A model generated the notes under the pieces. The model was not told where the DNA came from. It saw only the letters and a list, made by a program, of their open reading frames with translations, and searched no databases. Below are positions 8,835 to 18,863 of a DNA stretch of 64,000 nt, piece after piece. Every line of letters begins with the position of its first letter. The stretch's first letter is position 1. The position numbers and the translations under genes are program-made. The stretch is taken from assembly GCA_004015825.1 (NCBI GenBank), contig SAYS01000017.1:61478-125477 (forward strand), given 5' to 3'. The DNA is from Halovenus amylolytica (GTDB taxonomy: Archaea > Halobacteriota > Halobacteria > Halobacteriales > Haloarculaceae).

Positions 8835-9701
8835 CTACTCCCGCAGTTCTCTGACGCGCTCGATATTCCAGGCGAAGCCTTTGCCGTTCTCCGTCGGCGT
8901 TTCGAGCACGAGCGGCACGTCGCGGATCGCGTCGTGGTTGATGAACGCGTGCATCCCGTCCTCGCCGATCTTGCCCTTCCCGATGTGGGCGTGTTCGTCC
9001 TTGTTCGTTCCACAGTCGTGTTTGGAGTCGTTGAGGTGGACACAGGCGAGTTTCTCGAAGCCAACAACGTCGTCGAACTCGGCCAGCGTCTCCTCGACTG
9101 CCCCGGCGGAGGAGAGATCGTATCCCGCCGAGAAGGCGTGGGCCGTATCGAGACAGACCGCTAGATCTTGCTCTGCGCGGTCGATCACTTCCGCGAGGTG
9201 TTCGAACTCGCCGCCGAGTTTGGTGCCACTCCCGGCGTCGGATTCGACGAGTAGTGTAACTCCCTCTGGAACGTCGAGTGAGTCGAGCGTCGCTGCGGCG
9301 TTGTCGAGGCCCTGATCGACGCCAGCGCCGGTGTGGGCCCCGAGGTGGACGTTGACGTAGTCGATACCCAGTTTGCCGGCAGCGTCGACTTCCGCCTGCA
9401 TGCTCTCCCGGGATTTCTCCGTGAGATCGTCTTTCGGCGTCGCGAGATTCACCAGATACGCCGAGTGGATGACCCACGGGCCGACATCCGACTCCTCGGT
9501 TCCCTCACGGAATGCTTCTGCTTCCTCGTCGTCGATGTTGCGTGTCTTCCAGACCTGCGGCGAGGTCGTGAAGATCTGGCCACAGTTGCCACCGAAGGCG
9601 AGCTGTCGGTGGACCGCGTTCCGGATATTGTCGTACGGCGGTGTTTCTTCGTCAGACGAGACCCGAGAACTAGAAACCGAGACGTGTGCGCCTACCTGCA
9701 T
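8835..9701 (-). CDS. nfo: Deoxyribonuclease IV (AP endonuclease, Nfo family)
   Basis: 288 aa TIM-barrel AP endonuclease type 2, acting in base excision repair by cutting 5' of abasic sites. Metal-site motifs are visible: GAHVS at the N-terminus, [22 protein letters not shown], and the C-terminal [20 protein letters not shown]. The length matches the family. A TATA element (9723-9730) 22-29 nt before ATG 9701 suggests a leaderless transcript. Confidence 0.93.
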   Translation of the reverse strand: MQVGAHVSVSSSRVSSDEETPPYDNIRNAVHRQLAFGGNCGQIFTTSPQVWKTRNIDDEEAEAFREGTEESDVGPWVIHSAYLVNLATPKDDLTEKSRESMQAEVDAAGKLGIDYVNVHLGAHTGAGVDQGLDNAAATLDSLDVPEGVTLLVESDAGSGTKLGGEFEHLAEVIDRAEQDLAVCLDTAHAFSAGYDLSSAGAVEETLAEFDDVVGFEKLACVHLNDSKHDCGTNKDEHAHIGKGKIGEDGMHAFINHDAIRDVPLVLETPTENGKGFAWNIERVRELRE

Positions 9702-9722
9702 ACACGTGTGAAACTGACGAGA

Positions 9723-9730
9723 AAATATAG
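9723..9730 (-). promoter_or_regulatory. TATA box of nfo
   Basis: CTATATTT on the minus strand, centred about 26 nt from the nfo start codon. The spacing fits a leaderless haloarchaeal promoter. Confidence 0.5.
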
Positions 9731-9755
9731 GTATACCGAATCGGAGTCTGCTGGA

Positions 9756-10574
9756 TCAGGCACGACTGGAAAGTGGATCTGTCCGGTCGCGGTTCCACGC
9801 GTCGCTCTCGTATTTTTGTTCGGCGATCTCGCGTGCACGGGCGAGTTCCGAATCTGTCCACTCGCCGACCGTGGCGTCGGCCCACTCCTGCAGTGCGGAT
9901 TCGAGGCTCGCGACGGCCTCCTCCCGACTGATTCCAGACTCCTCGCGGATCGACGTTACCCGATCGGTGAACTGCTCGGTCGAAACGTCGTCGGTCGCGA
10001 AGGTTCCGAGATGTCGCTCCGGCGTCAGCGAGTACGAAAGGGAGCCGTGCTGGATGACGGCATCGCGCTGGCGATACTGGGCGTTGCCGCTTATTTTCCC
10101 GCCGGCCAGAATGTCGTGGGCCGGGTTGATCGCCCGCAGATAGCAGGCTGGCTGGTGGATCGACGGCTGTTCTTCGTCGGCGAAGGCTGCGTCGACGCCT
10201 ATTCGTTCGAAGGCATCGAAAACCGGCGTACAGAGCTGTTCGTAACAGTCCATCAGATCTCCTGGGAGTTCCGCGGCCGGGGCGACGATCGAGTAGGAGA
10301 TGTCGCCGTCTACATCGTGATAGATACCGCCGCCGCCGGTCTGCCGGCGGGTGACGTCGATCCCCGCCTGCTCGCAGTACTCCCAGTCGACCGTGGTTGC
10401 ATCCTGGTGGTAGCCGAGCGAGAGCGTGCTCGGGTCCCAGCGATAGACACGGACAGTCCGGGGGCCACCCGTGGCGGCAGTCTCGGCGGCGACTTCCTCC
10501 AGTGCCATCTGCATCGGCCCCGGTCGGGCCTCTTCTCGGATCAGTCGCCACTCCCTCTCGGTTCCCTCGGTCAT
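9756..10574 (-). CDS. Lipoate-protein ligase / octanoyltransferase (LplA-LipM family)
   Basis: 272 aa, BPL/LplA/LipB fold. Family motifs are RRQTGGGGIYHD (about residues 80-91), the catalytic-lysine region GGKISGNAQ and HGSLSY. The C-terminus ends with an EIAEQKYESDAWN-type helix, as in LipM and one-piece ligases. It attaches lipoyl or octanoyl groups to E2 or GcvH proteins. Ligase versus transferase cannot be decided by eye. It is divergent from the neighbouring reductase-like gene, and a TATA-like GATATTTAG lies about 27 nt before the start. Confidence 0.82.
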   Translation of the reverse strand: MTEGTEREWRLIREEARPGPMQMALEEVAAETAATGGPRTVRVYRWDPSTLSLGYHQDATTVDWEYCEQAGIDVTRRQTGGGGIYHDVDGDISYSIVAPAAELPGDLMDCYEQLCTPVFDAFERIGVDAAFADEEQPSIHQPACYLRAINPAHDILAGGKISGNAQYRQRDAVIQHGSLSYSLTPERHLGTFATDDVSTEQFTDRVTSIREESGISREEAVASLESALQEWADATVGEWTDSELARAREIAEQKYESDAWNRDRTDPLSSRA

Positions 10575-10738
10575 ATTTGTTGTAGAGGGCTGATTGGCTA
10601 AATATCACTGGAAAGTCCTGGTGATGTTTCGGGAGTCGAAGTTCCTCGGAAACCACCACCTCTTCGTGGTTCCTACGAGCCGTCTCACTCCTATCGAACC
10701 ACGAAAAATATCTATCCGTCGACACCCTTTCAGTCGGT

Positions 10739-11593
10739 ATGAAGATACTCGTGGCCGGTGGGACGGGGTTTATCGGTCGCGTCCTCTGTCAGATACTGGA
10801 TCGGCGCGGTCACGACGTGACAGCAGCAGGCCGATCACCGTCGCGATCCGTGGCGGGTATCCAGACGACGGCACTCGATGTGACCGACGCAGATCTCACA
10901 GACACAGTCGCCGGCCACGATGCAGTCGTCAATCTCGTTGCTCTCCCTTCACACGTCCAGCCAGCCCGAAGCCACGACGCTGTCCACCGTCAGGGCACAC
11001 AGAATCTCGTCAGCGCCAGCGAAACGACTGGCGTCGACCGGTTCGTCCAGATGAGCGCCCTCGGTGTCGATTCCGACGTGGAGACAGCCTACTTCGCGGC
11101 CAAGCGGGCCGGCGAGCGCATCGTTCGTGACTCGGATCTCGACTGGGTTATCTACCGACCGTCGGTCGTCTTTGGCGATGGCTGTGCATTCCTCCCCTTC
11201 CTGCGGAAACTCGCCGCTGCGAGGGTCGTCCCGCTCCCCGGTGGCGGGGGGCTCAGAATCCAGCCTATCTGGGTCGACGATCTCGCTGCGATGCTCGCCG
11301 ATGGCGTCGAAGCGGACCGTCACACCGGCGAGACCTACGAACTCGGCGGGCCGGACGTGCTGACACTCGCCGAGACTGTCCTTTTGCTCCGGCCGAATGC
11401 AGTTATCCTGCCACTCCCGATGCCGGTCGCCGCCGCTGGAGCGATGATTGCAGAGTATATTCCGGGATTCCCGATCGGTCGTGACCAGTACCGCGTTCAG
11501 CGGCTCGACAATACAGTTTCGTCGGACGACCTCGCTGCCTTCGGGTTCGAGAAACGTGATCTTCGATCACTGTCCGCGTATCTACAGACGTAA
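10739..11593 (+). CDS. NAD(P)-binding SDR-like protein (NDUFA9/atypical SDR type)
   Basis: 284 aa extended or atypical short-chain dehydrogenase fold. It has the glycine-rich GGTGFIG at residues 7-13, a YFAAKRAGE segment in the place of the YxxxK motif, and VIYRPSVVFG, characteristic of NDUFA9-like proteins. Such proteins act as NAD(P)H-binding scaffolds or reductases in respiratory or quinone metabolism. The exact role is unknown. A TATA-like AAATATC at 10705-10713 supports a leaderless ATG. Confidence 0.8.
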   Translation: MKILVAGGTGFIGRVLCQILDRRGHDVTAAGRSPSRSVAGIQTTALDVTDADLTDTVAGHDAVVNLVALPSHVQPARSHDAVHRQGTQNLVSASETTGVDRFVQMSALGVDSDVETAYFAAKRAGERIVRDSDLDWVIYRPSVVFGDGCAFLPFLRKLAAARVVPLPGGGGLRIQPIWVDDLAAMLADGVEADRHTGETYELGGPDVLTLAETVLLLRPNAVILPLPMPVAAAGAMIAEYIPGFPIGRDQYRVQRLDNTVSSDDLAAFGFEKRDLRSLSAYLQT

Positions 11594-11680
11594 GTGACTA
11601 ACCTGTACAGTTCTCTCCTGGAATACGACCACTGGCTCGTGAACCGACAGACAAAATTCCCTCCCGCTGGGAGAACAGAT

Positions 11681-12088
11681 ATGGCCGAGTTTCCGTACGA
11701 GATAGAGCTGAATGTCCGGTACCGTGATCTCGATCCCCAGGGCCACGTCAACAACGCTGTCTGTGCCACCTATCTGGAGCACGCCCGGACTGGCTATTTT
11801 CAGGATGTGCTCGATGCGACACCTGAAGATCCCGGTGAGATCGGGATCGTCGTCGCAAATCTCGAACTCAATTACAAACGACCGATCGAGTTTCAGTCGC
11901 CGGTGACGGTCGGGCTCCGGACGACTGCCCTCGGCGAGTCGAGCATCAAATCGGAGTACGAAATCCGGGCCGACGGCGCGGTTGCTGTCACTGCCGCGTC
12001 GACCATGGTTGCCGTCGACGAGACGGGAAGTCCCGAATCCGTGCCGGAACACGTCCGCGAACAGATCGCCGACTACGAAGATCTCTGA
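11681..12088 (+). CDS. Hotdog-fold acyl-CoA thioesterase
   Basis: 135 aa from ATG 11681; the frame extends upstream but the homologous start is MAEFPYEIEL. The 4HBT fold shows the YRDLDPQGHVNNAVCATYLEHAR signature, with catalytic Asp in RDLDPQGHVNN. These enzymes hydrolyse acyl-CoA thioesters. It follows the SDR-like gene on the same strand with an 87-bp gap. Confidence 0.85.
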   Translation: MAEFPYEIELNVRYRDLDPQGHVNNAVCATYLEHARTGYFQDVLDATPEDPGEIGIVVANLELNYKRPIEFQSPVTVGLRTTALGESSIKSEYEIRADGAVAVTAASTMVAVDETGSPESVPEHVREQIADYEDL

Positions 12089-12134
12089 TCGGCGGTCGGA
12101 GAAACGGGTCGGTCGTTCGAAAACAGGAGCTGAC

Positions 12135-12548
12135 TCAACGGTGGCTGTACATGCCGGCCGTCGCGGGCTGGTTGTTGTACCCAACGAATCCACCGGCGAG
12201 GATCAGGATGCCGGCCACGAGCGAGAGGTACAGCCCGAACTCTGCAGAGGCGACGCCCCTGTTACCGATCACGTCGAACACCTCCGCGAGCGTGTAGACG
12301 CTGACGACGGTCGTAACCACGCCGAGCACGCCCGTCACGAGCTGTGTCGTTTTCGTCCAGTCCGCGCCGAGTATCAGACCCAGCGTCACGAGTCCGGCGA
12401 GGAGAACGATAATCTCTCTGCTCCCCTCGATTCCGACGCCGGGACTGAGTCCCAGAACTGATACCCAGGGGAGCAAGGCTCCGACGATTCCGAGTCCCCC
12501 GCCACCGAGTGCAAGTTTTTCGCCAGTCGATAACTCACCAATCTCCAT
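12135..12548 (-). CDS. Small four-helix membrane protein
   Basis: 137 aa from ATG 12548. Four predicted transmembrane segments: about 13-32, 45-62, 70-88 and 105-125, separated by short loops. No conserved catalytic motif is seen. It is convergent with the thioesterase gene and divergent from uvrB. Function unknown. Confidence 0.65.
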   Translation of the reverse strand: MEIGELSTGEKLALGGGGLGIVGALLPWVSVLGLSPGVGIEGSREIIVLLAGLVTLGLILGADWTKTTQLVTGVLGVVTTVVSVYTLAEVFDVIGNRGVASAEFGLYLSLVAGILILAGGFVGYNNQPATAGMYSHR

Positions 12549-12646
12549 GCGCCGAGTTGCGAACCGCGGTGGAAAAACCTTACTACACCCCGTCGGTGGG
12601 GTCAGCAACCGTGTCCGTCAAGTTGCTCGGGACGTACTAGTAATCG

Positions 12647-14698
12647 ATGTCTGACACAGGGGGGCCACTGTCACCGGACCGACCCGACGCCGAGAGCGAT
12701 TTCCGCGTCGACGCACCGTTCGACCCGGCCGGCGACCAGCCGGAAGCGATCGAAGGGCTCGTCTCCGGCTTCCGGCAGGGGATGGACCGACAGACCCTGC
12801 TCGGTGTCACTGGCTCCGGGAAGACCAACACCGTCTCCTGGGTGATGGAGGAGATCCAGAAACCGACACTCGTCATCGCGCACAACAAGACCCTCGCAGC
12901 ACAGCTGTACGAGGAGTTTCGCGAACTGTTCCCGGACAACGCCGTCGAGTATTTCGTCTCCTACTACGACTACTACCAGCCCGAGGCCTACGTCGAACAG
13001 AGCGACACCTACATCGACAAGGACGCCTCGATCAACGACGAGATCGACCGATTGCGCCACTCCGCAACCCGGTCGCTTTTGACCCGTGAGGACGTGATCG
13101 TCGTCGCGAGCGTCTCGGCGATCTACGGCCTCGGTGATCCACAGAACTACGTCGATATGGCACTGCGCATCGAGCAGGGCCAGCAGATCGACCGTGACGA
13201 ACTCCTTGGGAGACTCGTCGATCTGAACTACGAGCGCAACGACGTTGATTTCACGCAGGGGACGTTCCGCGTCCGTGGCGATACCGTCGAGATCTACCCG
13301 ATGTACGGCCGCCACGCCGTCCGGGTCGAACTCTGGGGTGACGAGATCGATCGCCTCCGAAAGGTCGATCCCCTCGAAGGCGAGATCGTCAGCGAGGAAC
13401 CCGCCACGCTGATTCACCCGGCAGAGCACTACTCGATTCCGGAGCAACGGCTCGAACGCGCGATCGAGGAGATCGAGGAACTGCTCGAAGAGCGGATCAG
13501 CTACTTCGAGCGCCACGGTGATCTCGTCGCCGCCCAGCGCATCGAGGAACGCACCACCTTCGATCTGGAGATGATGCGCGAGACGGGCTACTGTTCCGGG
13601 ATCGAGAACTACTCGGTGCATCTCTCCGAACGCGAGACCGGCGAGGCTCCCTACACGCTGCTCGATTACTTCCCCGACGACTTCCTCACCGTCGTCGACG
13701 AATCACACCAGACACTGCCGCAGATCCGCGGCCAGTTCGAGGGTGACCGGTCGCGCAAAGAATCACTCGTCGAGAACGGATTCCGGCTGCCGACGGCCTT
13801 CGACAACCGCCCGCTCACCTTCGAGGAGTTCCAGGAGAAAACCAGCAAGACGCTGTACGTCTCCGCGACGCCTGGTGATTACGAGCGTGACCATTCCGAG
13901 CAGATCGTCGAACAGATCGTTCGCCCGACCCACCTCGTCGACCCAGCCGTCGAGGTCGCTGACGTCGAGGGGCAGGTCTCGGACGTGATCGAGCGCCTGC
14001 AGAACCTCCCGGACGACGAGCGAGCGCTGATCACCACGCTGACCAAACGCATGGCAGAGGATCTCACCGAGTACCTCCTCGAAGCCGGACTCGACGTGGA
14101 GTACATGCACGACGAGACCGACACGCTGGAGCGACACGAACTCATCCGGAGTCTGCGACTCGGCGAGATCGACGCCATCGTCGGGATCAACCTCCTCCGG
14201 GAGGGACTCGACATTCCGGAGGTCTCGCTCGTCGCGATTCTCGATGCCGACCAGGAAGGGTTCCTGCGCTCCGAGACGATGCTCGTCCAGACGATGGGGC
14301 GAGCGGCCCGCAACGTCAACGGCACTGTCGTACTGTATGCCGACGAACCGTCGAACGCGATGGAGTCGGCTATCGAGGAGACCAACCGGCGACGGCGAAT
14401 CCAGCAGGAGTACAACGAGAAACACGGCTTCGAACCGACGACCATCGAGAAGGAAGTCGGCGAGACGAATCTGCCCGGAAGCAAGACCGAGACTGGCGGT
14501 GCGGCGTCGATGGAGCCAGCAGATGAGGAGGAGGCTGCGCGTGCGATCGAGGAGTTAGAAGAGCGGATGCAGGCGGCTGCCGACAATCTGGAGTTCGAAC
14601 TCGCGGCCGACATCCGTGATCGGATCCGCGATCTGCGCGAGGAGTTCGAGGTGGGCGGCGAGGACGACGGTGTACCGGCTCCCGATCCGGAGTGGTGA
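12647..14698 (+). CDS. uvrB: Excinuclease ABC subunit B
   Basis: 683 aa DNA helicase-like subunit of the UvrABC nucleotide excision repair complex. It has Walker A GVTGSGKT (53-60), the beta-hairpin region [10 protein letters not shown], the helicase motif [13 protein letters not shown], motif [11 protein letters not shown], and a C-terminal UVR (UvrC-interacting) motif around [19 protein letters not shown]. The length is standard. Haloarchaea acquired uvrABC from bacteria in addition to archaeal repair genes. Confidence 0.97.
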   Translation: MSDTGGPLSPDRPDAESDFRVDAPFDPAGDQPEAIEGLVSGFRQGMDRQTLLGVTGSGKTNTVSWVMEEIQKPTLVIAHNKTLAAQLYEEFRELFPDNAVEYFVSYYDYYQPEAYVEQSDTYIDKDASINDEIDRLRHSATRSLLTREDVIVVASVSAIYGLGDPQNYVDMALRIEQGQQIDRDELLGRLVDLNYERNDVDFTQGTFRVRGDTVEIYPMYGRHAVRVELWGDEIDRLRKVDPLEGEIVSEEPATLIHPAEHYSIPEQRLERAIEEIEELLEERISYFERHGDLVAAQRIEERTTFDLEMMRETGYCSGIENYSVHLSERETGEAPYTLLDYFPDDFLTVVDESHQTLPQIRGQFEGDRSRKESLVENGFRLPTAFDNRPLTFEEFQEKTSKTLYVSATPGDYERDHSEQIVEQIVRPTHLVDPAVEVADVEGQVSDVIERLQNLPDDERALITTLTKRMAEDLTEYLLEAGLDVEYMHDETDTLERHELIRSLRLGEIDAIVGINLLREGLDIPEVSLVAILDADQEGFLRSETMLVQTMGRAARNVNGTVVLYADEPSNAMESAIEETNRRRRIQQEYNEKHGFEPTTIEKEVGETNLPGSKTETGGAASMEPADEEEAARAIEELEERMQAAADNLEFELAADIRDRIRDLREEFEVGGEDDGVPAPDPEW

Positions 14699-15057
14699 CC
14701 GTTGCAGAGATGGGTCGCGTCGCAGTGCTCGTCTGGCTGTTTGTCGTCTCCGGGTGGCTGCTCGACTGGCTGTCGACCGTCTGGCCGAATCCACGCCTCC
14801 CCGAGCAAAATCCATTCGTCCGGCACTATTTCGGCAGGTATCCTGATCCACTCCGGTTCGGGCTGGCGAAGGGGGCCAGTCTCGCTGTCTTCTACGTGCT
14901 CACGGTGACGGTGCGCTCGCTGCTCCAGTCGAGCAGTTCGGTACCCAGCGTTGCGTTCGGTGTGGATCTTACCCTTTCGCTACCGGCGTTCGTCGGCGTG
15001 CTCGGCTGGGTCGCGTTTGTGCACAATGTCCGGCTTCACGTTCACGCGCGAGCGTGA
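14692..15057 (+). CDS. Small membrane protein downstream of uvrB
   Basis: 121 aa if the GTG at 14692 is used (it overlaps the uvrB stop by 7 nt) or 115 aa from ATG 14710. Three hydrophobic segments (about 9-24, 58-76, 92-112) separate short polar loops. No known family is recognised. The overlap suggests translation coupled to uvrB, although a role in repair is only speculation. Confidence 0.6.
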   Translation: MVTVAEMGRVAVLVWLFVVSGWLLDWLSTVWPNPRLPEQNPFVRHYFGRYPDPLRFGLAKGASLAVFYVLTVTVRSLLQSSSSVPSVAFGVDLTLSLPAFVGVLGWVAFVHNVRLHVHARA

Positions 15058-15116
15058 ATGGTTCGAACACGGATATTGGTCTCTGTGTCGATGTAATCAG
15101 TCTAAGAGGATACTTC

Positions 15117-15449
15117 CTACAGATCCCGTCCGAGCACCGATTCTTCGGCGCCCGCGAAGACGATCAGGGCGACCAGTTCGTCGTCGATATCGTAAAAATC
15201 GTGTTGGACTCCCTTTTCGACGTAGACCACGTCACCTTCCTCGATAGTGAACGTCTCCTCGTCGACGCTGGCCGTGCCGGATCCCGCAATAATGTAGTAG
15301 AGTTCGTCCTCCTTGTGGGGTGTTTTGGGTGCGGGGTTCGGATACCGTGCGATCTCGACACTCATCGACTGCTCGCTGAGCACCTCCCCGTAGTGTCTGT
15401 CTTCCTGCTCGAGTTGTTCGACCAGTTCGGTCGTGGACACGTGACTCAT
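15117..15449 (-). CDS. Single-domain cupin protein
   Basis: 110 aa beta-barrel cupin. Cupin motif 1 is close to TPHKEDELYYIIAGSG and motif 2 is EGDVVYVEKGVQHDF, so the metal ligands His, Glu and His can be placed. The role (dioxygenase-like enzyme or small-molecule sensor) cannot be told. Monocistronic. Confidence 0.8.
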   Translation of the reverse strand: MSHVSTTELVEQLEQEDRHYGEVLSEQSMSVEIARYPNPAPKTPHKEDELYYIIAGSGTASVDEETFTIEEGDVVYVEKGVQHDFYDIDDELVALIVFAGAEESVLGRDL

Positions 15450-15695
15450 CTATCTGATTCTATTCGTTTGGGCTCCGATGAATACTTCGGTTCCCCGGAG
15501 CTATCGCCGCGCAGACCGCAGATTCCTGCTATCGATCCGGTTCCTGATCCGATGGAGCGACGGCCGACGATCCCCGTGTCTGCCCTCTGCCCTTTATTGG
15601 CCTTCAGTGACATTTAGTGGGGTAAAATGGGTCGAATTCCAGCAAAGTGGGAATCTCACTGTAAAATTATTATAGACTCTACTGTACTGGCAGAT
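15450..15695. other. Divergent intergenic region cupin/alcohol dehydrogenase
   Basis: No gene is seen. A TATA-like ATTATTATAG at about 15667-15676 sits 20-29 nt before the dehydrogenase ATG, consistent with a leaderless transcript. CAGTGA/TCACTG inverted hexamers bracket about 15606-15661 and might be an operator, with weak support. Confidence 0.35.
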
Positions 15696-16748
15696 ATGCG
15701 CTCGTTCGTAATGAAAGAGGTCGGTGAAACGGGTATCGTGGAGAAAGAACAGCCGGAGATCGGGCCTACGGATGCACTTCTGAAACCGACGAAGGGGCTG
15801 ATCTGTACGTCGGATTGCCACACCGTTCACGGTGCGATCGGTGAGCGCGAGGATCTCACACTCGGTCACGAGGTCGTCGGCGTCGTCGAGGAGGTCGGTT
15901 CGGCGGTGACGGATTTCGAGTCGGGTGACCGGGTCGCTGTGGGTGCGATCACGCCCGACTGGAACTCCGAGGCTGCACAGGATGGCCACCCATCACAGTC
16001 CAACGGCGCGCTGGGGGGCTGGAAGTTCGCGAACGTCAAAGACGGTGTCTTCCAGGAGTACGTCCACATCAACGACGCGGACGGCAATCTCGCACATATT
16101 CCCGACGGTGTGACCGACCACGAGGCGGCCTACACCGCGGATATGTTGAGTACTGGCTTCGCGGCGGCCGAGAACGGTGAGATCCCGATGGGGGGAACCG
16201 TCGCCGTCTTCGCACAGGGACCGGTCGGGTTGATGGCCACGAAGGGGGCACAGCTGCAGGGTGCTGGCAAGATCATCGCTGTCGAGACTGTCGAGCAACG
16301 ACAGGAACTGGCCCGCGAGTACGGCGCCGACCACATCGTGGACTTCGCCGAAGGCGATCCAGTCGAGGAGATCATGGCGCTCACCGACGACCGGGGCGTC
16401 GACGTCGCGATCGAGGCACTCGGCGCAGACGAGACACTGCAGGACTGTATCAAGGTCACCAAACCCGGCGGGACTGTCTCGAACGTGGGCTACCACGGTG
16501 ACGGCGAGTTCCGGCACATCCCCCGCGAAGAGTGGGGTGTCGGCATGGCAGAGATCGATATCGTCACCGATCTCTGTCCCGGCGGTCGCCTGCGGATCAG
16601 ACGGCTGCTCCGGATGCTCGAAAACGACCTCGTCGATCCGACGAAGATGACGACTCACGAGTTCGACTTCGACGAGATCGAGACGGCCTTCGACATGATG
16701 GACGAGAAAGAAGACGACATCATCAAGCCGCTGATCAACTTCGAGTGA
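15696..16748 (+). CDS. Zinc-dependent alcohol dehydrogenase (secondary-ADH type)
   Basis: 350 aa medium-chain dehydrogenase from ATG 15696. Catalytic zinc ligands can be read as Cys in CTSDCHTVHG, His in LGHEVVG and Asp in TADMLSTGFAAAE. The last is the hallmark of the Clostridium/Thermoanaerobacter secondary-alcohol dehydrogenase group, which uses Asp rather than Cys. The four-Cys structural zinc loop is absent. The Rossmann motif is GPVGLMA. The likely reaction is NAD(P)-linked oxidation of a secondary alcohol or reduction of a ketone; the natural substrate is unknown. Confidence 0.85.
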   Translation: MRSFVMKEVGETGIVEKEQPEIGPTDALLKPTKGLICTSDCHTVHGAIGEREDLTLGHEVVGVVEEVGSAVTDFESGDRVAVGAITPDWNSEAAQDGHPSQSNGALGGWKFANVKDGVFQEYVHINDADGNLAHIPDGVTDHEAAYTADMLSTGFAAAENGEIPMGGTVAVFAQGPVGLMATKGAQLQGAGKIIAVETVEQRQELAREYGADHIVDFAEGDPVEEIMALTDDRGVDVAIEALGADETLQDCIKVTKPGGTVSNVGYHGDGEFRHIPREEWGVGMAEIDIVTDLCPGGRLRIRRLLRMLENDLVDPTKMTTHEFDFDEIETAFDMMDEKEDDIIKPLINFE

Positions 16749-17044
16749 GCTTCATACTGTGGCGTGGTGACAGCCGAGTACTCTCTCCCTGACTCGGCCG
16801 AACTACCCGTGAACCGTGGCAGGCGAGGAATACTCGACAGCTGTCTTCTCGGCTGCACACCACAGACAGTCTTTCTCGATCAGGACGACATCGTCGTACC
16901 GATCCCGTTCGCGTTGCCAATCGTGCAATCCGAACCAGCATTTCACCCCGTTGAGTGTCATCTTTTTTCGTTCGCACGTAGTGTATTGGAATAATTAAAC
17001 CATTCGCCCAGTGTGGGGGGTCGCCAGCTCGTGTTCCGCGGGAA
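16749..17044. other. Intergenic region, nothing recognised
   Basis: About 300 bp between convergent genes. Short open frames exist but show no recognisable protein. No strong hairpin or repeat was seen. Confidence 0.4.
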
Positions 17045-17719
17045 TCACTCCGACTGCTCGAACAGGTCGGTGATTTCGTCGAGACTCGTCACCTCGTAGG
17101 TCGGTGTCGTCTCGATAGCCCGGTCTGTATTGTGCGGGCGTCGAATGAGGGCTGTGTCGATGCCGACCCGCTGTCCGGCCATAATATCCGTCTCCTTGTC
17201 ACCGACGTAGAGTGGATTCTCTACGGCAAGGTCGGCGATCGCCCGTTCCAGGAAGATCGGTTCCGGTTTTTTGTTTCCGAGACTCTCCGGTGTCGGCTCG
17301 CGGGCGTGTATTGTTTTGAACTGCTCGGCCAGGTCGTACTCCGTTACGAGCAGTTCGACGATCCGTCTCTGGTTGTTGCTCGCGATCCCGAGTGGGACGC
17401 CCAGGCTGTCGAGTGCGGTCACGTCGGGATAGAGATTTTTGCCGTCGTTTTTAGCTGCAGTCTCGAACAGTTCGAGATATGCGTCGTCACGGTACTGCCA
17501 GAGCTGTTCGGGTGGCAGACCGGTCTCCTCGCTGAAGGTTTGTAGTCGCTCGGGAGGGATACTCTCGATTAACTCCTCTATCACGTCTGTCTCGAGGTGG
17601 ACGTTGTCGGCAGTTGCGCTTGCGTTGATTTTGTCACGCAGTTCCGGTTGTCGTTGTTCGTTGTCGAGCACGTCGACGATGACGCCGTCGAAATCCAGCA
17701 GGAGTCCGTCGTAACTCAT
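17045..17719 (-). CDS. HAD-superfamily hydrolase
   Basis: 224 aa haloacid dehalogenase-like phosphatase. Motif I is LLLDFDGVIVD (nucleophile Asp9 and Asp11), motif II is the GIASNN region, and motif III/IV are KKPEP and YVGDKETDIMAGQ. An alpha-helical cap lies between motifs I and II, as in phosphoglycolate-phosphatase-like enzymes. The substrate is not predictable. It starts directly next to the stop of the upstream nuclease-fold gene, so the two form an operon. Confidence 0.85.
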   Translation of the reverse strand: MSYDGLLLDFDGVIVDVLDNEQRQPELRDKINASATADNVHLETDVIEELIESIPPERLQTFSEETGLPPEQLWQYRDDAYLELFETAAKNDGKNLYPDVTALDSLGVPLGIASNNQRRIVELLVTEYDLAEQFKTIHAREPTPESLGNKKPEPIFLERAIADLAVENPLYVGDKETDIMAGQRVGIDTALIRRPHNTDRAIETTPTYEVTSLDEITDLFEQSE

Positions 17720-18235
17720 CTAGAATGGGTCCTCGCCGAAATCGGAGTCGTCACCGAAGTCCGGGTCGTCGCCAAGCCCCGAATCGCCGAGTTCGTTCTC
17801 GTCGTCGGTTTCGAACGCGTCCGGCGGGCGGCCAGCCTCGTCGACGACCTCGTCGCTGACGATCAGCGGGCAGTCCACCCGCAGCGCCAGTGCGATGCCG
17901 TCGGAGGGTCGCGCGTCGAAGACGGCCTGTTTGCGTTCGCCGCCGTGGTACTGTTCGGTGTCGACTTTCGCGTAAAACGTCCCGTCAGCCAGATCGTCGA
18001 TGCGGACCCGGTCGATCGCCGCGCCGAACTCCGCGACCATCTCGACGAAGAGATCGTGTGTCAGCGGACGCTCGAAGGGTTCGCCGTCGAGTGCGAGCTG
18101 CATCGACTGGGCCTGATCGGTGCTGATAAAGATCGGGATCAACTCCTCGCGCGCTTCGAGGATGACGACCGGTGCACCGGGGCCCTCGTCGCTCACGCCG
18201 ACGCCGACGCCCTCGACTGTGGCCTCGTGTTCCAT
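17720..18235 (-). CDS. Bifunctional nuclease (BFN/DUF151) domain protein
   Basis: 171 aa. Residues about 1-130 match the DUF151/BFN fold (VVILEAREELIPIFIS, ALDGEPFERPLTHDLF, ARPSDGIALALRVDCPI-like core). The C-terminal 35 residues are a very acidic low-complexity tail (repeated GDDxDFGDD). Plant BFN proteins have nuclease activity; archaeal members are uncharacterised. First gene of a two-gene operon with the HAD hydrolase. A palindromic element lies 133 bp upstream. Confidence 0.82.
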   Translation of the reverse strand: MEHEATVEGVGVGVSDEGPGAPVVILEAREELIPIFISTDQAQSMQLALDGEPFERPLTHDLFVEMVAEFGAAIDRVRIDDLADGTFYAKVDTEQYHGGERKQAVFDARPSDGIALALRVDCPLIVSDEVVDEAGRPPDAFETDDENELGDSGLGDDPDFGDDSDFGEDPF

Positions 18236-18368
18236 GCTCGTACATACGCCCGGAGGCTCAAAAGGCTATGCTCTCGATTGATGCAATGCTGGTGTGAGTG
18301 TAACGGTCGCTTGGCGGTAGCGAGTGGACGAAACTACTGCGAGAACGGGAGCTGAGGGCACCGCTGCA

Positions 18369-18554
18369 AACAGCAAGAAAGCCCCCGGTCGCTCGCAGGT
18401 TCCGACTCGCTGCGCGCTTCGCTCACTTCGTTCGCTGTAGTGCTTGTGTCGTCTCACTCTGCGAGCGACCGGCCCCTTTCAGTCCCACCCACGTAGCTTG
18501 GTTGGCCAACTGATACGGGTGGGACTGAGAGAGTCTCGGGGCTTTCTTGTTGTT
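18369..18554. repeat. Modular palindromic element, copy 2 (left module only)
   Basis: 186 bp. End A is at 18369-18385. Arm X CCGGTCGCTCGCAG (18385-18398) pairs perfectly with 18459-18472. B CCCCTTTCAGTCCCACCC (18473-18490) pairs with GGGTGGGACTGA at 18518-18529. The second arm is missing, and end A' (GGGGCTTTCTTGTTGTT) closes at 18538-18554. Compared with copy 1, a G-C pair in B has become A-T on both strands, a compensatory change. Located upstream of the BFN gene. Confidence 0.88.
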
Positions 18555-18617
18555 CCTGAATGCTATTCAGCAAAATCTACGATACTCAAAACGCCTACAA
18601 CCCAGAACGACTCTCAG

Positions 18618-18863
18618 TCACTCCTCGGCAAGCAACTCATCGACAGCACTCCGGGCCGCAAGAACGGCGTCCTGCGCGACCTGTTCGGAGTCCTGGCGGT
18701 CGTCGGGGACGTCCAGATAGACGTCGAGTTCGAACTCGCCGTCCTCGAAGGTCGCAGTGATGTCGAAGTCATGGACTTCCGAACGGGAGTACCGAGAGAA
18801 AATAACCTCCTCCGCAGCAGCGGCTGCGGTCTGGACGACCTCGGTGTCGTCCACGGCTGTCAT
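18618..18863 (-). CDS. DUF3194 family protein
   Basis: 81 aa acidic protein beginning MTAVDDTEVV. It directly follows the prefoldin beta gene (adjacent start and stop) at the end of the L37Ae-RpoP-Pcc1-PfdB operon. This is the conserved genomic position of the small archaeal DUF3194 family. No catalytic motif; role unknown, perhaps linked to protein folding or translation. Confidence 0.8.
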   Translation of the reverse strand: MTAVDDTEVVQTAAAAAEEVIFSRYSRSEVHDFDITATFEDGEFELDVYLDVPDDRQDSEQVAQDAVLAARSAVDELLAEE

